DNA of 64,000 nt, taken from positions 124,001-188,000 of the forward strand of contig JAQJVL010001208.1 in NCBI GenBank assembly GCA_035578905.1, read 5' to 3'. Below are positions 32,786 through 43,840 of the stretch, piece by piece. The notes under the pieces were generated by a model that worked only from the letters and a program-made list of their open reading frames with translations, ran no database searches and had not been told where the DNA came from. The stretch comes from Stictocephala bisonia. Taxonomy: Eukaryota > Arthropoda > Insecta > Hemiptera > Membracidae. Each line of letters opens with the position of its first letter. Within the stretch, counting starts at the first letter, position 1. The position numbers and the translations under genes are program-made.

Positions 32786-35480
32786 AATACAGGGTGGAAT
32801 CAGAAATCCAAGCTCCGAGAAACTCCTTACTGTTGATAATTTTCCAGGCTGTTTTTGAAAATTTGTCAGTTATCTTTAGCGTTTTAGTAACATCATAACA
32901 TTTCGTGGCCCATCAAGACGTGTCTGACAATGAGAAGACGACGGGGATGGACCAAGAGACGTAAGTATCGACGGCCCTCCCACTCACGTAGACATTTCAT
33001 TACGGGTGCCAGAGCATGTACGTGTCGAAGGACACGAGGAAGTACTTAATATGCCAAAAGTAACCAATCTTACTGTAATTGGCCCTCAACCAACCAATGT
33101 GTGTTGTTTTCAGTCCGACACGTCAAACTTGTTTGGTATAGGCCATCGCAAACACCTAAATACTGGGTAAGTGATGAAGGGCTCACTTGGTCCAAGAGAA
33201 CGGTAAAGGGAATTGTATGTCTCATTACATTACATCAAATGTATGTCTGTACATCCTTAGAATAAATCACCAGAACTGCGAAGGGCCGCTGATTAGTATT
33301 GAGTTACCATTTTTGATCTACTATTACTTACATAAGTCGAGGATTCATGACCAAGTTTACTTGTGTAGAAAATGTAAGGCAAAAGACAGCTCTTTATGTC
33401 ATCTTCCAACATCCGGATTTTCCTGGAAGACGGACAAGCTTCTGTCCTTACAGTTTTTAAAGAAACGAGATTCTTTTGGCAAGGAAAATATCTGGATGTA
33501 GACCTGTGTCAGAATGGCTTTCGTAATGACTGGGATAGTGATAGGACATACCATAAGAACACCTTGTAGAGTTGCACAATAAAGCAACACGGCTGATTGG
33601 CAATAATAGGTTATTATACCTTTTTATTGCCAAGCCTCACATAGATAACAACATTGAACTGTGGATTTACCCTCCAAATATCTCAGGACATGGAACACAA
33701 TAAAACAAGCAAAGAGTGAATAAAACAAAAAAACTTAAATGATAATGAGATCTTATGACTCCCAAATACATATAATTACACAGTTAAATTACGTGAATAT
33801 ATTTTCCATTAATGAGACTGCGGATTAATGTGAGATGTGTTGGCGTGGTGGGGTGGGGGAACATCGTGATTGACAGCTCATCACGGCCCGGCTGCACACC
33901 TGGTCACACAATGGCCGGCCGTCACGACCATGGGTTACGGTTGCGACCTTGCCCTTCCTTTTCGTGGGGTTGCACTATTATGACGTACTTTTATGAGTTA
34001 TTCTCTTCTAGCATTGACTATACAAACAAACAAACTGTCCAAGGCAATGCATTCGCTGTAGACGTGCGCCTGTGCTGCCATCTAACGGTGATTGGTTTCA
34101 AATAAGCGCTCGGGCGTGTTTGGCATACTATTAATTTGGCTATTAGTCACGTCAGTGTGTGCTGAAGAGAGGCAGAGGGTAGGAGGCTACTGGCGCTACC
34201 TGTGAACACTGAACATGAACTAATTTCATTGAACAGAAAACCGGCTTCACGGGACCAATATGAGCAAGACAGTAATTATTGTTTCTGTAGTAAATGCTTC
34301 TACTTAAGAACTTTTAACTTTGCTACGAGAAATGTTCAAATAATGTAATACAGTATGTCATTTTTCGATTCAACTTCGACAGGAATTTCATTAAAAAATC
34401 AATAAGCATCAAGAAAATCAGAATGCATAAACAATCCACATTATCATCCAATATCAAGTCCATGTTGCTTGCCCACGGCTTGAATACAGTGCAGTCGCCG
34501 ACGATGTAGAAGCTCTTCTTCCTTCACCTTCTAGAATAGTCTCCTCCAGACAAGCATCATCGTCCTATAAAAACACAGAGCTCTGTGGTCCCTGTGTTCA
34601 TCTATGCATTTAATTATTTACCAATGGGCAAAACGTTTGAAAAAATAAGCTTAAAATTGTATGAGCTCTTTGAAAATTATTTTGGACTAATTAAGGTATT
34701 TATTGTTTGTTATTAGTTGCTTTAAACGTAGCAACAAAGATTTACAAAATATTTATTATTTTCTCTGTTATAATCCAAAATCGGCATTGCGCACACAGTT
34801 TGTCAACTCTTGGTATGTTATTATTTTTTTTTTTATTATTTTTTAATATTTGCTAATATTTCCATAAAATACAAGGGACAATATTTGTTTATAAAACAAA
34901 TTTAGTAGGGTAAATTAAAAATAAATTTTGTTTTTAATAGTTGGTAATAGTGTTATATTAGTGTGGTAAGTGTAGGCTAAATAATCGCGTAAATAAAAAA
35001 TGTGTGATAAAAACATTTTTTTGCCAGAGTTTTATCTTTTTGTTACATGTTTGAAGTTAGACAGCACACGATGAGGAATGAAACAGACCGAGTCCTAGAG
35101 AGTGATCTATATATGATGAAGAAGGTACGGTCTGCCACACCTGCCGCCATGAGGTTTCATTCTCCATAAGGCCAGTGGTACTTTCAAAATTAGAATACAG
35201 CTTTCTTTATAAACATACAATTTTAAACATGATACATTTTAAATTAAAGAGAACACAGTTGTCTGTTGCTTCCCGAAACAGATTTATTGTAACAGTTTTA
35301 GTTTATTTGTTATTTACAAAAAACTATCGTTCTAATTTCATATATATTTTTAAAATAATCCAAAACATAAAAAAAATAAACACTTGTCCTATAAAGTGTG
35401 TATGTAAACATTTGAAATATATCTGTTAAAAATGTAAGCATGAAAAGGTTTCAAGTGAAGTAACGTTCAAATTCAAAACG
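32786..35480. other. Intergenic DNA, no gene seen
   Basis: A 104-residue frame at 33187-33501 and a 97-residue frame at 33812-34105 show no recognisable domain. A T-rich run is at 34820-34845. The last 19 bases before 35481 resemble a decayed partial unit of the following array. Confidence 0.45.
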
Positions 35481-36840
35481 AGGATGTATAGTCAACTGCC
35501 AGGACTGTTCAAACCAAACGAGGATGTATAGTCAACTGCCACGACTGTTCAAACCAAACGAGGATGTATAGTCAACTGCCACGACTGTTCAAACCAAACG
35601 AGGATGTATAGTCAACTGCCACGACTGTTCAAACCAAACGAGGATGTATAGTCAACTGCCACGACTGTTCAAACCAAACGAGGATGTATAGTCAACTGCC
35701 ACGACTGTTCAAACCAAACGAGGATGTACAGTCAACTGCCACGACTGTTCAAACCAAACGAGGATGTACAGTCAACTGCCACGACTGTTCAAACCAAACG
35801 AGGATGTACAGTCAACTGCCACGACTGTTCAAACCTAACGAGAATGTACAGTCAACTGCCACGACTGTTCAAACCAAACGAGGATGTACAGTCAACTGCC
35901 ACGACTGTTCAAACCAAACGAGGATGTACAGTCAACTGCCACGACTGTTCAAACCAAACGAGGATGTATAGTCAACTGCCACGACTGTTCAAACCAAACG
36001 AGGATGTATAGTCAACTGCCACGACTGTTCAAACCAAACGAGGATGTAAAGTCAACTGCCACGACTGTTCAAACCAAACGAGGATGTATAGTCAACTGCC
36101 ACGACTGTTCAAACCAAACGAGGATGTATAGTCAACTGCCACGACTGTTCAAACCAAACGAGGATGTATAGTCAACTGCCACGACTGTTCAAACCAAAAG
36201 AGGATGTATAATCAACTGCCACGACTGTTCAAACCAAACGAGGATGTACAGTCAACTGCCACGACTGTTCAAACCAAACGAGGATGTACAGTCAACTGCC
36301 ACGACTGTTCAAACCAAACGAGGATGTATAGTCAACTGCCACGACTGTTCAAACCAAACGAGGATGTATAGTCAACTGCCACGACTGTTCAAACCAAACG
36401 AGGATGTATAGTCAACTGCCACGACTGTTCAAACCAAACGAGGATGTATAGTCAACTGCCACGACTGTTCAAACCAAACGAGGATGTATAGTCAACTGCC
36501 ACGACTGTTCAAACCAAACGAGGATGTATAGTCATCTGCCACGACTGTTCAAACCAAACGAGGATGTACAGTCAACTGCCACGACTGTTCAAACCAAACG
36601 AGGATGTATAGTCAACTGCCACGACTGTTCAAACCAAACGAGGATGTATAGTCAACTGCCACGACTGTTCAAACCAAACGAGGATGTATAGTCAACTGCC
36701 ACGACTGTTCAAACCAAACTAGGATTTATAGTCAACTGCCACGACTGTTCAAACCAAACGAGGATGTATAGTCAACTGCCACGACTGTTCAAAACAAACG
36801 AGGATGTATAGTCAACTGCCACGACTATTCAAACCAAACG
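35481..36840 (+). repeat. 40-bp minisatellite, 34 copies, highly homogeneous
   Basis: Exactly 1360 bp, or 34 units of AGGATGTATAGTCAACTGCC plus ACGACTGTTCAAACCAAACG. Most copies are identical. One site varies T/C (TATAG or TACAG), and the C variants cluster at about 35727-35936 and 36247-36298. Because 40 is not a multiple of three, all frames pass through every unit in turn. The TATAG form places a stop in one frame, which explains the staggered 95-residue open frames here. These are not genes. Confidence 0.95.
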
Positions 36841-39800
36841 ATAGTTTGGGGCAGACGGACGGATGACAACTGGTCTTCTGATTCTGATAGTCAACCGAGT
36901 TGCACGTAGTTCCAAAGTCGACACCAGGTAGGGTTGGAGACTCGAGTGCGACAAAATTAGTTACTATACTGTTAACTAGTTTAGTACAACACTTTTTAGT
37001 ACCAGTTTTCAACTTCTAATACTTGTTATACAATTTTTCCCATTTTGCGTAGCGGAAGACACGTGTTTTAGACCTCCAGGTTACAATATTTTTGTAAAAC
37101 TACCGTTCGCTGTTTACGGGTATACGTAGATTTTGACCCACACATATTTTGTCTATTGTTTAATGAACAAATAATGCACCAAATACTAAAGTGTTCCAAC
37201 AAAAATGTCCGTATGTTTGTCTTGTTCTAGCGGTAAATATTAATTTTGTTTTACCGGTGAAGAGTGGGAGGAATGTTTGAGGAAACAGAAGTGTCAAATT
37301 TAGCAAACGTATGCTAAAATGGCCTCTATGTAGCTACGATCTACCGTGGTAGTAAGTTACTGTCTTCTTTTGTTTGAGGGATTCTATGATAAAAAGGCGT
37401 TTTCTTGAACATTTGACAAATTATAAAGTGAATAAACCGAAGAAAATCGTATAGGTTGTAACTCAAGCCTATATTTGTAAAGTTTTGTATTTTTCACAAG
37501 TTAATCTTATCCCCCTTTTATGAATATAATCAAATTACTCAAATAAGAAAATGACATAACACAAATATTTTTTATTTAAACAGTTTGTATGTTTTCCCTA
37601 AGTTTTCCATCAGACCGTGTGGGAAGGATGACCCTCTCGGGTAAATATTTTCTCCAAATGAAATTATCAAATTTGTTTATATGGAATTTATTTTATTCTA
37701 TAATGTAAAATAAATGTTACTTTGTATTGCCTATTTAAGCGCAATTAACATAATTTAATTTCACTTTATTTTCCATGTTACTCTAATTTAACGCTGCAAT
37801 TATGTTGTTAAATAGGCCTACATGAAATGAAAGGAAAAAATACTGTCAACTTTTGATTGGAAAGAAAATTTTTAGTAATTTCACAAATCTGAAATCATAA
37901 AAGTAAACTTATGAAAAATCTAAATACTGGTAAAACGACAAATCCCTTAAGGGAGTTATATATGTAGTGTTGACTTGATACAATAAAAATGTACATTTTC
38001 CAAGACGCTTATCTATTTTCTGGTTTAAATGATAACAGTGGATAAGACATATAACAAATCAATGAATCAACTTACAAATTACAACAAACCAATAGCAATA
38101 TTTTTGGCCAGATTGTTACTATTCATTATCTTGTCAACAATAATATATGAAACATTACAAACTTATTTTAGTATTAATATTTTTTATGAATTCCAAACAT
38201 TTTAGCACAGTTTAAACTTATTTTAGTAGTTTTATTATAATATTCCTGCAAAAACTAACAGGTATGAAGTTTTGGCTACCTAAAATTTAGGAAAGTTTCC
38301 ATACTGTGTATTTTTTAAGATAGAATCCTCCTAAATGTGATAAAACATATACAATTTTTTCCCTTATATTAGAGAGCAAAGTACAAATTCAGTCGATAAG
38401 CCCAGGAGGCAAATACGCGGAATGGGTTTACTATCTGATCACTGCGCGCATAAGTGTTCGAGCCTTTATAGAATCATTAAAACGTAGTGGTATTTACGAT
38501 TTAAGGTCACTGTGGTTCGACTGTTTCGTGTTTTTTTATTTGAACAGTTGGCACTACGGCAGTTGGCACCACGTAACTAACCTAGCCAACTACATACACA
38601 AGCCTCAAGTTGTAAATATATCAGCGATGTCCTTGGTGGACGCGTGGGCGAGTACGGTGGCGCTGCACTGTGGCAGAACTGCCAACTACACTACTCTCAT
38701 ATTAGCTAATTAATTCTGATAAAGAATGACTGTACGGGATGAATGCAATGTTATTTCAGCTCTAAGACTGCTTTTTCCTTTGTTTTTATATTACAGTGTG
38801 TGGGCACCATTTAGTAGAGTATCTTGGTACGTTGTATTTTTATAATTTTGGGAGTCGAATTAAAAAAAAAATTGGTTAAAACTGACATATGAAACCAAAA
38901 TGTATTTTTTACTGACATTTTAATATAGTATCTAGAACTAACATGTGGTATCCTTTATTTCTTGGAAAATATTACACCATATTGTAATGTTCAGTAAATG
39001 AAAGAACTACAATGTAATTTCAGACTAGGAATGTTATACTATACAATATTTTTAATTCAAATCAAATAACAAAACAATTTAGGCATATGTTTACCTAGGC
39101 CTAGCAATACAGGTATTTAAATTCTTACATTCTCGTACAATTAAATAGAATAATTATACTGTCTGGCGTTAAAATGGCATTAAAATTAATCCAAAAGTTA
39201 CTAAAAGAGTTATGAAATACATGCAATTTGGTTACATTGAGAAACTGACGCTGGAAAGTCGACAGTCTGGAAGACATACAGCATTCAGTACTGTCATCGG
39301 GCTGAAACAAGCTTTTCTATTTCAACTGTACGGTTCGTATATATTATTATAATGAGTTATAGTAAACACTATAATTTCTAAAGGTCCAATATAATAACTT
39401 GATATAATGAGATTTTTAAAATTGTAAATCGTCAAAAACTGCATTAAATTTTAACACGTTTAACCGTAAAAAAATAACTAAAAATACTGATAGTCCTCTA
39501 GGATACGTCTTCACTTATCAAATGGCACTTAAAGTGTTACGTCATGACCATTGCTACGAACCGAATCGTAGAAATAGAAACCCATGTCTTAGCAAAACGG
39601 CTTACTTTAGTAAGTATAGGTGTCGTATCTACTGAGATAAACTAGGTATAAATAAAGTTCTGTCAAACAGTTTGGAAGTTATCCTTGTTGTGAATATGTA
39701 ATGCGATTAGGGTTAAGGGTAATTATAAATTTGACATCGCCCTAGCCTAGCCTACTGTAATGCCAGGCTTTGTAAAGTGAGTGAAGAACCGACAAGACGG

Positions 39801-39899
39801 ACATGCACCACATAAATTTGAATAAGTGACAAAAATGAGGGAAAATGTGCTACCTACCTAAAATAAGACGCATCCTTGAATGTTACATATAAAAACAAT
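36841..39899. other. Intergenic DNA, no gene seen
   Basis: AT-rich. Short frames at 36812-37012, 38528-38713 and 39125-39310 have no recognisable product. No repeat is recognised. Confidence 0.5.
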
Positions 39900-39958
39900 T
39901 CCCCCTCACGCCTACGCCATAACTGTGCTTACTTACTGCGTTAAACTGTAGTTCACTC
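39900..39958 (+). repeat. Left-edge partial monomer of the 143-bp satellite
   Basis: The stretch ending GCGTTAAACTGTAGTTCACTC matches the satellite monomer seen at 43970 onward. It is diverged toward its left. It lies directly against the retrotransposon, so the element split this edge monomer. Confidence 0.75.
39954..39958 (+). repeat. Target-site duplication CACTC, left
   Basis: CACTC precedes the left LTR and is repeated at 43841-43845 after the right LTR. A 5-bp duplication is normal for Ty3/gypsy integration. Confidence 0.85.
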
Positions 39959-40154
39959 TGTTTTGGTGTTTAATAATAAAACACATCTTGTAATTTCAAG
40001 TATTTTACTGAGCATAAATATACAATACAGTGCCTATAGCAGCCATCTTGTTCTAATCTCTCAGAGCAGGCGTTCACTATTAGAGCTCCAAAGAGTTATA
40101 AAATCTTACATAGATAAGTAATATAATGACATGAATATACTATATATATCAACA
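39959..40154 (-). repeat. 3' LTR
   Basis: 196 bp. It starts TGTTTTGGTG and ends ATATATCAACA on the plus strand, with inverted TGTT/AACA termini. By eye it is identical to the LTR at 43645-43840. It is the 3' LTR because the coding frames run on the minus strand. Confidence 0.92.
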
Positions 40155-40170
40155 TCTCCCCTGTTACAAT
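40155..40170 (-). promoter_or_regulatory. Polypurine tract
   Basis: Minus-strand AGGGGAGA lies directly upstream of the 3' LTR. In LTR elements this primes plus-strand DNA synthesis. Confidence 0.75.
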
Positions 40171-40197
40171 AAAAAGAAAATTAATTTTAATGTCATA

Positions 40198-40323
40198 AAT
40201 TCTAAATTAACCATTAATGTAAGAATACAATACACAACTTATTACAAAACAAAAGTTACCAATTCTAAATTAGCCATTAATGTAAGAATACAATACACAA
40301 CTTATTACAAAAGAAAAGTTACC
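40198..40323. repeat. 63-bp tandem duplication in the element's 3' untranslated region
   Basis: Two adjacent copies, 40198-40260 and 40261-40323, begin AATTCTAAATTA and end AAAAGTTACC. They differ at only two positions that I can see. The duplication lies between the pol stop and the polypurine tract. Confidence 0.88.
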
Positions 40324-40334
40324 AATTAATACAT

Positions 40335-42359
40335 TTAATCATAGGTTAGTCTTTTAGGGTTTACAACTTTTCTACCCCTACTTGTAATATATCCATCCAT
40401 ATTTTTAATTACAGTTTCTTCAGAGGTGGTTTTATTGAATTTTGTATTACTATCTTTCTGCACATTAGTGTATGTACTAGAATTATTTACATTTGAATTT
40501 AAAGTAGTAGGTCTAATAGGATTTTCATTAGGACAGACTGTAAAGTGTGTGCGATTGCGCTGATACACTGAACCATTTTCATCAGATACAAAATAAGAGC
40601 GAGGGATATCAGCTTTTGATAAGATTTTACCTGGAGTCCATGATCCAGATGGATTCTTTTTAAATAACACTTTTTCATTAGGTTTAAGTTCAGGCAAAGA
40701 TTTACTTCCTTTATCATAATACTTCTGTATGGTTGTTTTGTGTCTTTCAGTCATGATAGGATCAGGCTTTGTAACTGTTGGTTGAAGACTTTGTTTAGAG
40801 CAAGGTAACAAAGTATTTAAATTCCTCGAAAATAACAATTGAGCTGGAGAAGGCAAGTAAGGTTTAGGAGTATTCCTATAACTAAGTAGAGCAAGGTAAA
40901 TATCTGACTTAGAAGCATCAGCTTTTTTAAGAATGTTTTTGGCAATTTTTACACCTGATTCTGCCATGCCATTGGATTGAGAATACTTAGGGCTAGTGAT
41001 TGTATGCTTAAATTCATAAGATGTTGCAAACATCTTGAATTCATTACTAGTAAATTGACTGCCTGAATCTGTTACAAGTGTTTGTGGAATTCCATGTCTA
41101 GCAAAGAAAGATTTAAGTTTGTTAACTACAACTGCAGTAGTCAAATTAGACAAAGTTACTAGTTCAATATACTTGGAATAGTAATCAAGTGCAACAAGAT
41201 AATGTACATTCTTGTATTCAAAAATATCAGCTGAGATTTTTGACCATGGTAGATTGGGTACATTATGAAAAATAATAGGTTCTTTACAATTAGATGGTTT
41301 ATGCATAGCACAAGTTAAACAGTTATTTACAAATTCTTTAATATCTGATAAAATACCAGGCCAATACAGAACATTACGGGCTCTTAACTCACATGACTTA
41401 ATACCAACATGACCTTCATGAAGTTTAATCAACATTTCATTTCTAAGGCTTTTAGGTACAATTAGGCTATCATTTTTGAAAACTAATCCTTCTATTTCTT
41501 GCAAGTTATCTCTAATATTCCAGTAAGGTCTAACTATATTATCTACTGAATCTTTGTGATCAGGCCAACCTAACTTAACATAATGTCTAAGTCTAGTTAA
41601 GCATTCATCTTTGTTTGTTTCTTTTTTAAATAGATTAAGTTTTTCTTCAGAGATAGGCAATGTGTTAGTAAACATGTTTACTTGACAGATTACATCATTA
41701 TCAATGCGGTCAATTTCATCTTTACAAGTCACTGAAAGAGGTGCTCTAGAGAGAGTATCTGCAATAAACATATATTTACCTGGTTTGTACTTTACATCCA
41801 GATCATATCTCTGAACCTTAACTAACATATTTTGCAATCTTAAAGGAGCTAGATTTAAGGATTTTCTAAATAAACTCTCTAAAGGTTTGTGGTCAGTTTC
41901 AACTGTAACTTTTCTACCAAAAATATATTGGTGATAGCGAGTACAACCAAATACTATGGCAAGCATTTCTTTCTCAATTTGACTGTACCTGGTTTGTGTT
42001 TCTGTCAATGCACGAGACGCATATGCTATTGGTTTGTTTTCTGACATAAGAACGGCACCTATACCACTATTTGAACAATCTACTGACAAAGTAAGTTCTT
42101 TTAAGGGATCATAATAAGATAGTACAGGTGGATTAATCAATAACTGTTTTAGCCTATTGAAAGTTTCATCTTGATTTTTGTCCCAGTAAAAGATTGCATT
42201 TTTACATAAACATTTCCTAAGGGGTGCTGTTACAGTGGAGTAGTTTGGTATGAACTTAGACAAGTAATTAGTCATTCCTAAGAACCTTTCTAATTCTTTA
42301 CGATTAGTTGGTGCTGACATTTGATGAATAGCTTGAATTTTAGAAGAGTCTGGTGACAT
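40335..42359 (-). CDS. pol: Pol ORF: RT C-terminus, RNase H, integrase
   Basis: 674 codons from the first in-frame ATG; the frame is open slightly upstream of it (FNEFTSKG), so this ATG is not necessarily a real start. Residues 1-60 are the RT thumb/connection (SPDSSKIQAIHQMSAPTN, FLGMTNYLSKFI). RNase H follows at about 85-205, with D94, E131 and D156 (VETDHKPL) and the ADTLSR box. The integrase zinc domain is H314, H317, C347, C350. The catalytic core is D378, D431 (LVTDSGSQF) and E467 (NGMAESG), with 35 residues between the second D and E as expected. The RT catalytic half is missing, so the protein cannot reverse transcribe. RNase H and integrase look intact. Confidence 0.88.
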   Translation of the reverse strand: MSPDSSKIQAIHQMSAPTNRKELERFLGMTNYLSKFIPNYSTVTAPLRKCLCKNAIFYWDKNQDETFNRLKQLLINPPVLSYYDPLKELTLSVDCSNSGIGAVLMSENKPIAYASRALTETQTRYSQIEKEMLAIVFGCTRYHQYIFGRKVTVETDHKPLESLFRKSLNLAPLRLQNMLVKVQRYDLDVKYKPGKYMFIADTLSRAPLSVTCKDEIDRIDNDVICQVNMFTNTLPISEEKLNLFKKETNKDECLTRLRHYVKLGWPDHKDSVDNIVRPYWNIRDNLQEIEGLVFKNDSLIVPKSLRNEMLIKLHEGHVGIKSCELRARNVLYWPGILSDIKEFVNNCLTCAMHKPSNCKEPIIFHNVPNLPWSKISADIFEYKNVHYLVALDYYSKYIELVTLSNLTTAVVVNKLKSFFARHGIPQTLVTDSGSQFTSNEFKMFATSYEFKHTITSPKYSQSNGMAESGVKIAKNILKKADASKSDIYLALLSYRNTPKPYLPSPAQLLFSRNLNTLLPCSKQSLQPTVTKPDPIMTERHKTTIQKYYDKGSKSLPELKPNEKVLFKKNPSGSWTPGKILSKADIPRSYFVSDENGSVYQRNRTHFTVCPNENPIRPTTLNSNVNNSSTYTNVQKDSNTKFNKTTSEETVIKNMDGYITSRGRKVVNPKRLTYD

Positions 42360-43531
42360 CCCTTTGCTAGTAAATTCATTGAAGCAGGTTTTACAAGCGA
42401 TTTAGGTAGGCCTAACTTATTATAAATTGAGACTGGCAATACATTGGTTTGTGCACCTGTGTCTAACTTAAATTTTACATTTTGGTTATTAATAGTTAAA
42501 TTCTCTACCCACTCGTTAGATACATCATTGTTACTGTAAAGAGAGCCAATACTAAATGACTGAAAATTTTCATCTAGGCTACTATTTTCATGCTCGGAAA
42601 CTGTATCCAATTCTTCATTTACACAATGAATTTGTTTGTTTTTAGACTGAGAACTTAAACAATGAGCAGAAAAATGATTTTTTCTTTTACAACTAAAACA
42701 TATTACACCATATGCTGGACATTTGTTAACCGCATGTGTTTTACCACAATTTCTACAATTAGAAATTAATTGGTTTGATTTGGACTTAGGCCTATTAGGT
42801 TTAGACTTTGACACATTACTAGAAGCTTGAAATTTACTAGGCTTAAACTTAGGCGTAAATTTTGATGTGGAAGTGGAGCCAGGACCAGAAGCACTAGAGC
42901 TAGGTCGAACTTTTACTTGAGAAATTTCAGGACCGTTGAGTTCCTGTACTTGAAGATGAGACAACTCAGCAGCTTTGCATATTGAAACAGCTTTCTCAAA
43001 CGTTAAGCCCTCTTCACGAAGCAAACGTTCTTTGATATGTTGATTTTTGACATTCAACCCACAAATAAGCACATCTTTAACTAAGTCTTCCCGCAATTCA
43101 CCAAGTTCACTAGATAAACTTTTATTTACTAAGTCTGTGACAAAAGAATCTATAGACTCATCTGGCAACTGTTTTCTAGTAAGGAATTTATGACGTTCTA
43201 TAGTAACATTCTTTTTAGGTGAAAAATAATTTTTGAATTTATCAACAACTACCGAGTACTTTTTAGAGTCCTCATCTGACAAGTTGAAAGAATTGTAAAT
43301 TTCTAGGCATTTTTCTCCTAAACTATGAAGGAGTAAGGCAATTTTCCTTTGATCTGGCTTAGCATCCAACCCAGATGCAACTAGGTATATGTCAAACCTT
43401 TGGTACCACTGAGACCAATTCTGGGAGACATTGCCCTCTAAATTCAGAGGAGCTATTTGTGAAGGACCTCCGTAATTTAATGCCATTTCGTCACTTTCAG
43501 TCTTTATTGTAACATTAAAGTGATCTTTCAT
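42290..43531 (-). CDS. gag: Gag-protease ORF, truncated in the protease
   Basis: 413 codons, starting 114 bp inside the 5' LTR edge. The N-terminal ~210 residues are a Gag-like domain without obvious motifs, followed by a Ser/Lys/Pro-rich linker. Two zinc knuckles lie at 259-291: CRNCGKTHAVNKC (C-x2-C-x3-H-x4-C) and CFSCKRKNHFSAHC (C-x2-C-x4-H-x4-C). The aspartic protease active site FKLDTGAQTNVLP has D357. Protease-like sequence continues to about residue 383 (KSLVKPA). The frame then runs about 30 codons out of phase over RT-encoding DNA before its stop. The deletion junction therefore lies near 42365-42400 and shifts frame, and the second half of the protease and the RT N-terminus are gone. 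Confidence 0.88.
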   Translation of the reverse strand: MKDHFNVTIKTESDEMALNYGGPSQIAPLNLEGNVSQNWSQWYQRFDIYLVASGLDAKPDQRKIALLLHSLGEKCLEIYNSFNLSDEDSKKYSVVVDKFKNYFSPKKNVTIERHKFLTRKQLPDESIDSFVTDLVNKSLSSELGELREDLVKDVLICGLNVKNQHIKERLLREEGLTFEKAVSICKAAELSHLQVQELNGPEISQVKVRPSSSASGPGSTSTSKFTPKFKPSKFQASSNVSKSKPNRPKSKSNQLISNCRNCGKTHAVNKCPAYGVICFSCKRKNHFSAHCLSSQSKNKQIHCVNEELDTVSEHENSSLDENFQSFSIGSLYSNNDVSNEWVENLTINNQNVKFKLDTGAQTNVLPVSIYNKLGLPKSLVKPASMNLLAKGCHQTLLKFKLFIKCQHQLIVKN

Positions 43532-43626
43532 TTAAGTTGTAATAGGTTATGCTACTCAATACTCACGTAATTGGTACTATCGTTTTGGTATGAAATACCT
43601 TTGGTATTACTGATTTGAAATTGTAG

Positions 43627-43644
43627 CACTCACTTCTGACACCA
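43627..43644 (-). promoter_or_regulatory. Primer-binding site
   Basis: Immediately inside the 5' LTR the minus strand reads TGGTGTCAGAAGTGAGTG. It begins with the TGG expected to pair with the CCA end of a primer tRNA. I cannot name the tRNA without a search. Confidence 0.75.
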
Positions 43645-43840
43645 TGTTTTGGTGTTTAATAATAAAACACATCTTGTAATTTCAAGTATTTTACTGAGCA
43701 TAAATATACAATACAGTGCCTATAGCAGCCATCTTGTTCTAATCTCTCAGAGCAGGCGTTCACTATTAGAGCTCCAAAGAGTTATAAAATCTTACATAGA
43801 TAAGTAATATAATGACATGAATATACTATATATATCAACA
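43645..43840 (-). repeat. 5' LTR
   Basis: 196 bp, identical by eye to 39959-40154. Followed by CACTC, the right copy of the target duplication, and then by satellite sequence in phase with the split monomer on the left. Confidence 0.92.

Larger units (their letters stand above)
39959..43840 (-). mobile_element. Ty3/gypsy LTR retrotransposon lacking the RT palm
   Basis: A complete LTR-to-LTR insertion of 3882 bp on the minus strand. It has 196-bp LTRs that look identical, TGTT...AACA ends, a 5-bp target duplication, a primer-binding site, a polypurine tract, a Gag-protease frame and a frame for the end of RT, RNase H and integrase. The RT fingers and palm, including the YxDD box, are absent. 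Gag zinc-knuckle and pol motifs resemble the K02A2.6-like branch of Ty3/gypsy. Matching LTRs indicate recent insertion. The RT gap means it is non-autonomous and would need another copy to supply RT. It sits at the left edge of a satellite array. Confidence 0.92.

Noticed and set aside
33187..33501. 104-residue frame with a few Cys residues
   Set aside because: I could not match the CRKCKAKDSSLCHLP stretch to a zinc-binding family, and no splice or start context supports it.
35684..36171. Three staggered 95-residue frames
   Set aside because: They result from a 40-bp repeat cycling through all frames, with stops only where the unit has TATAG.
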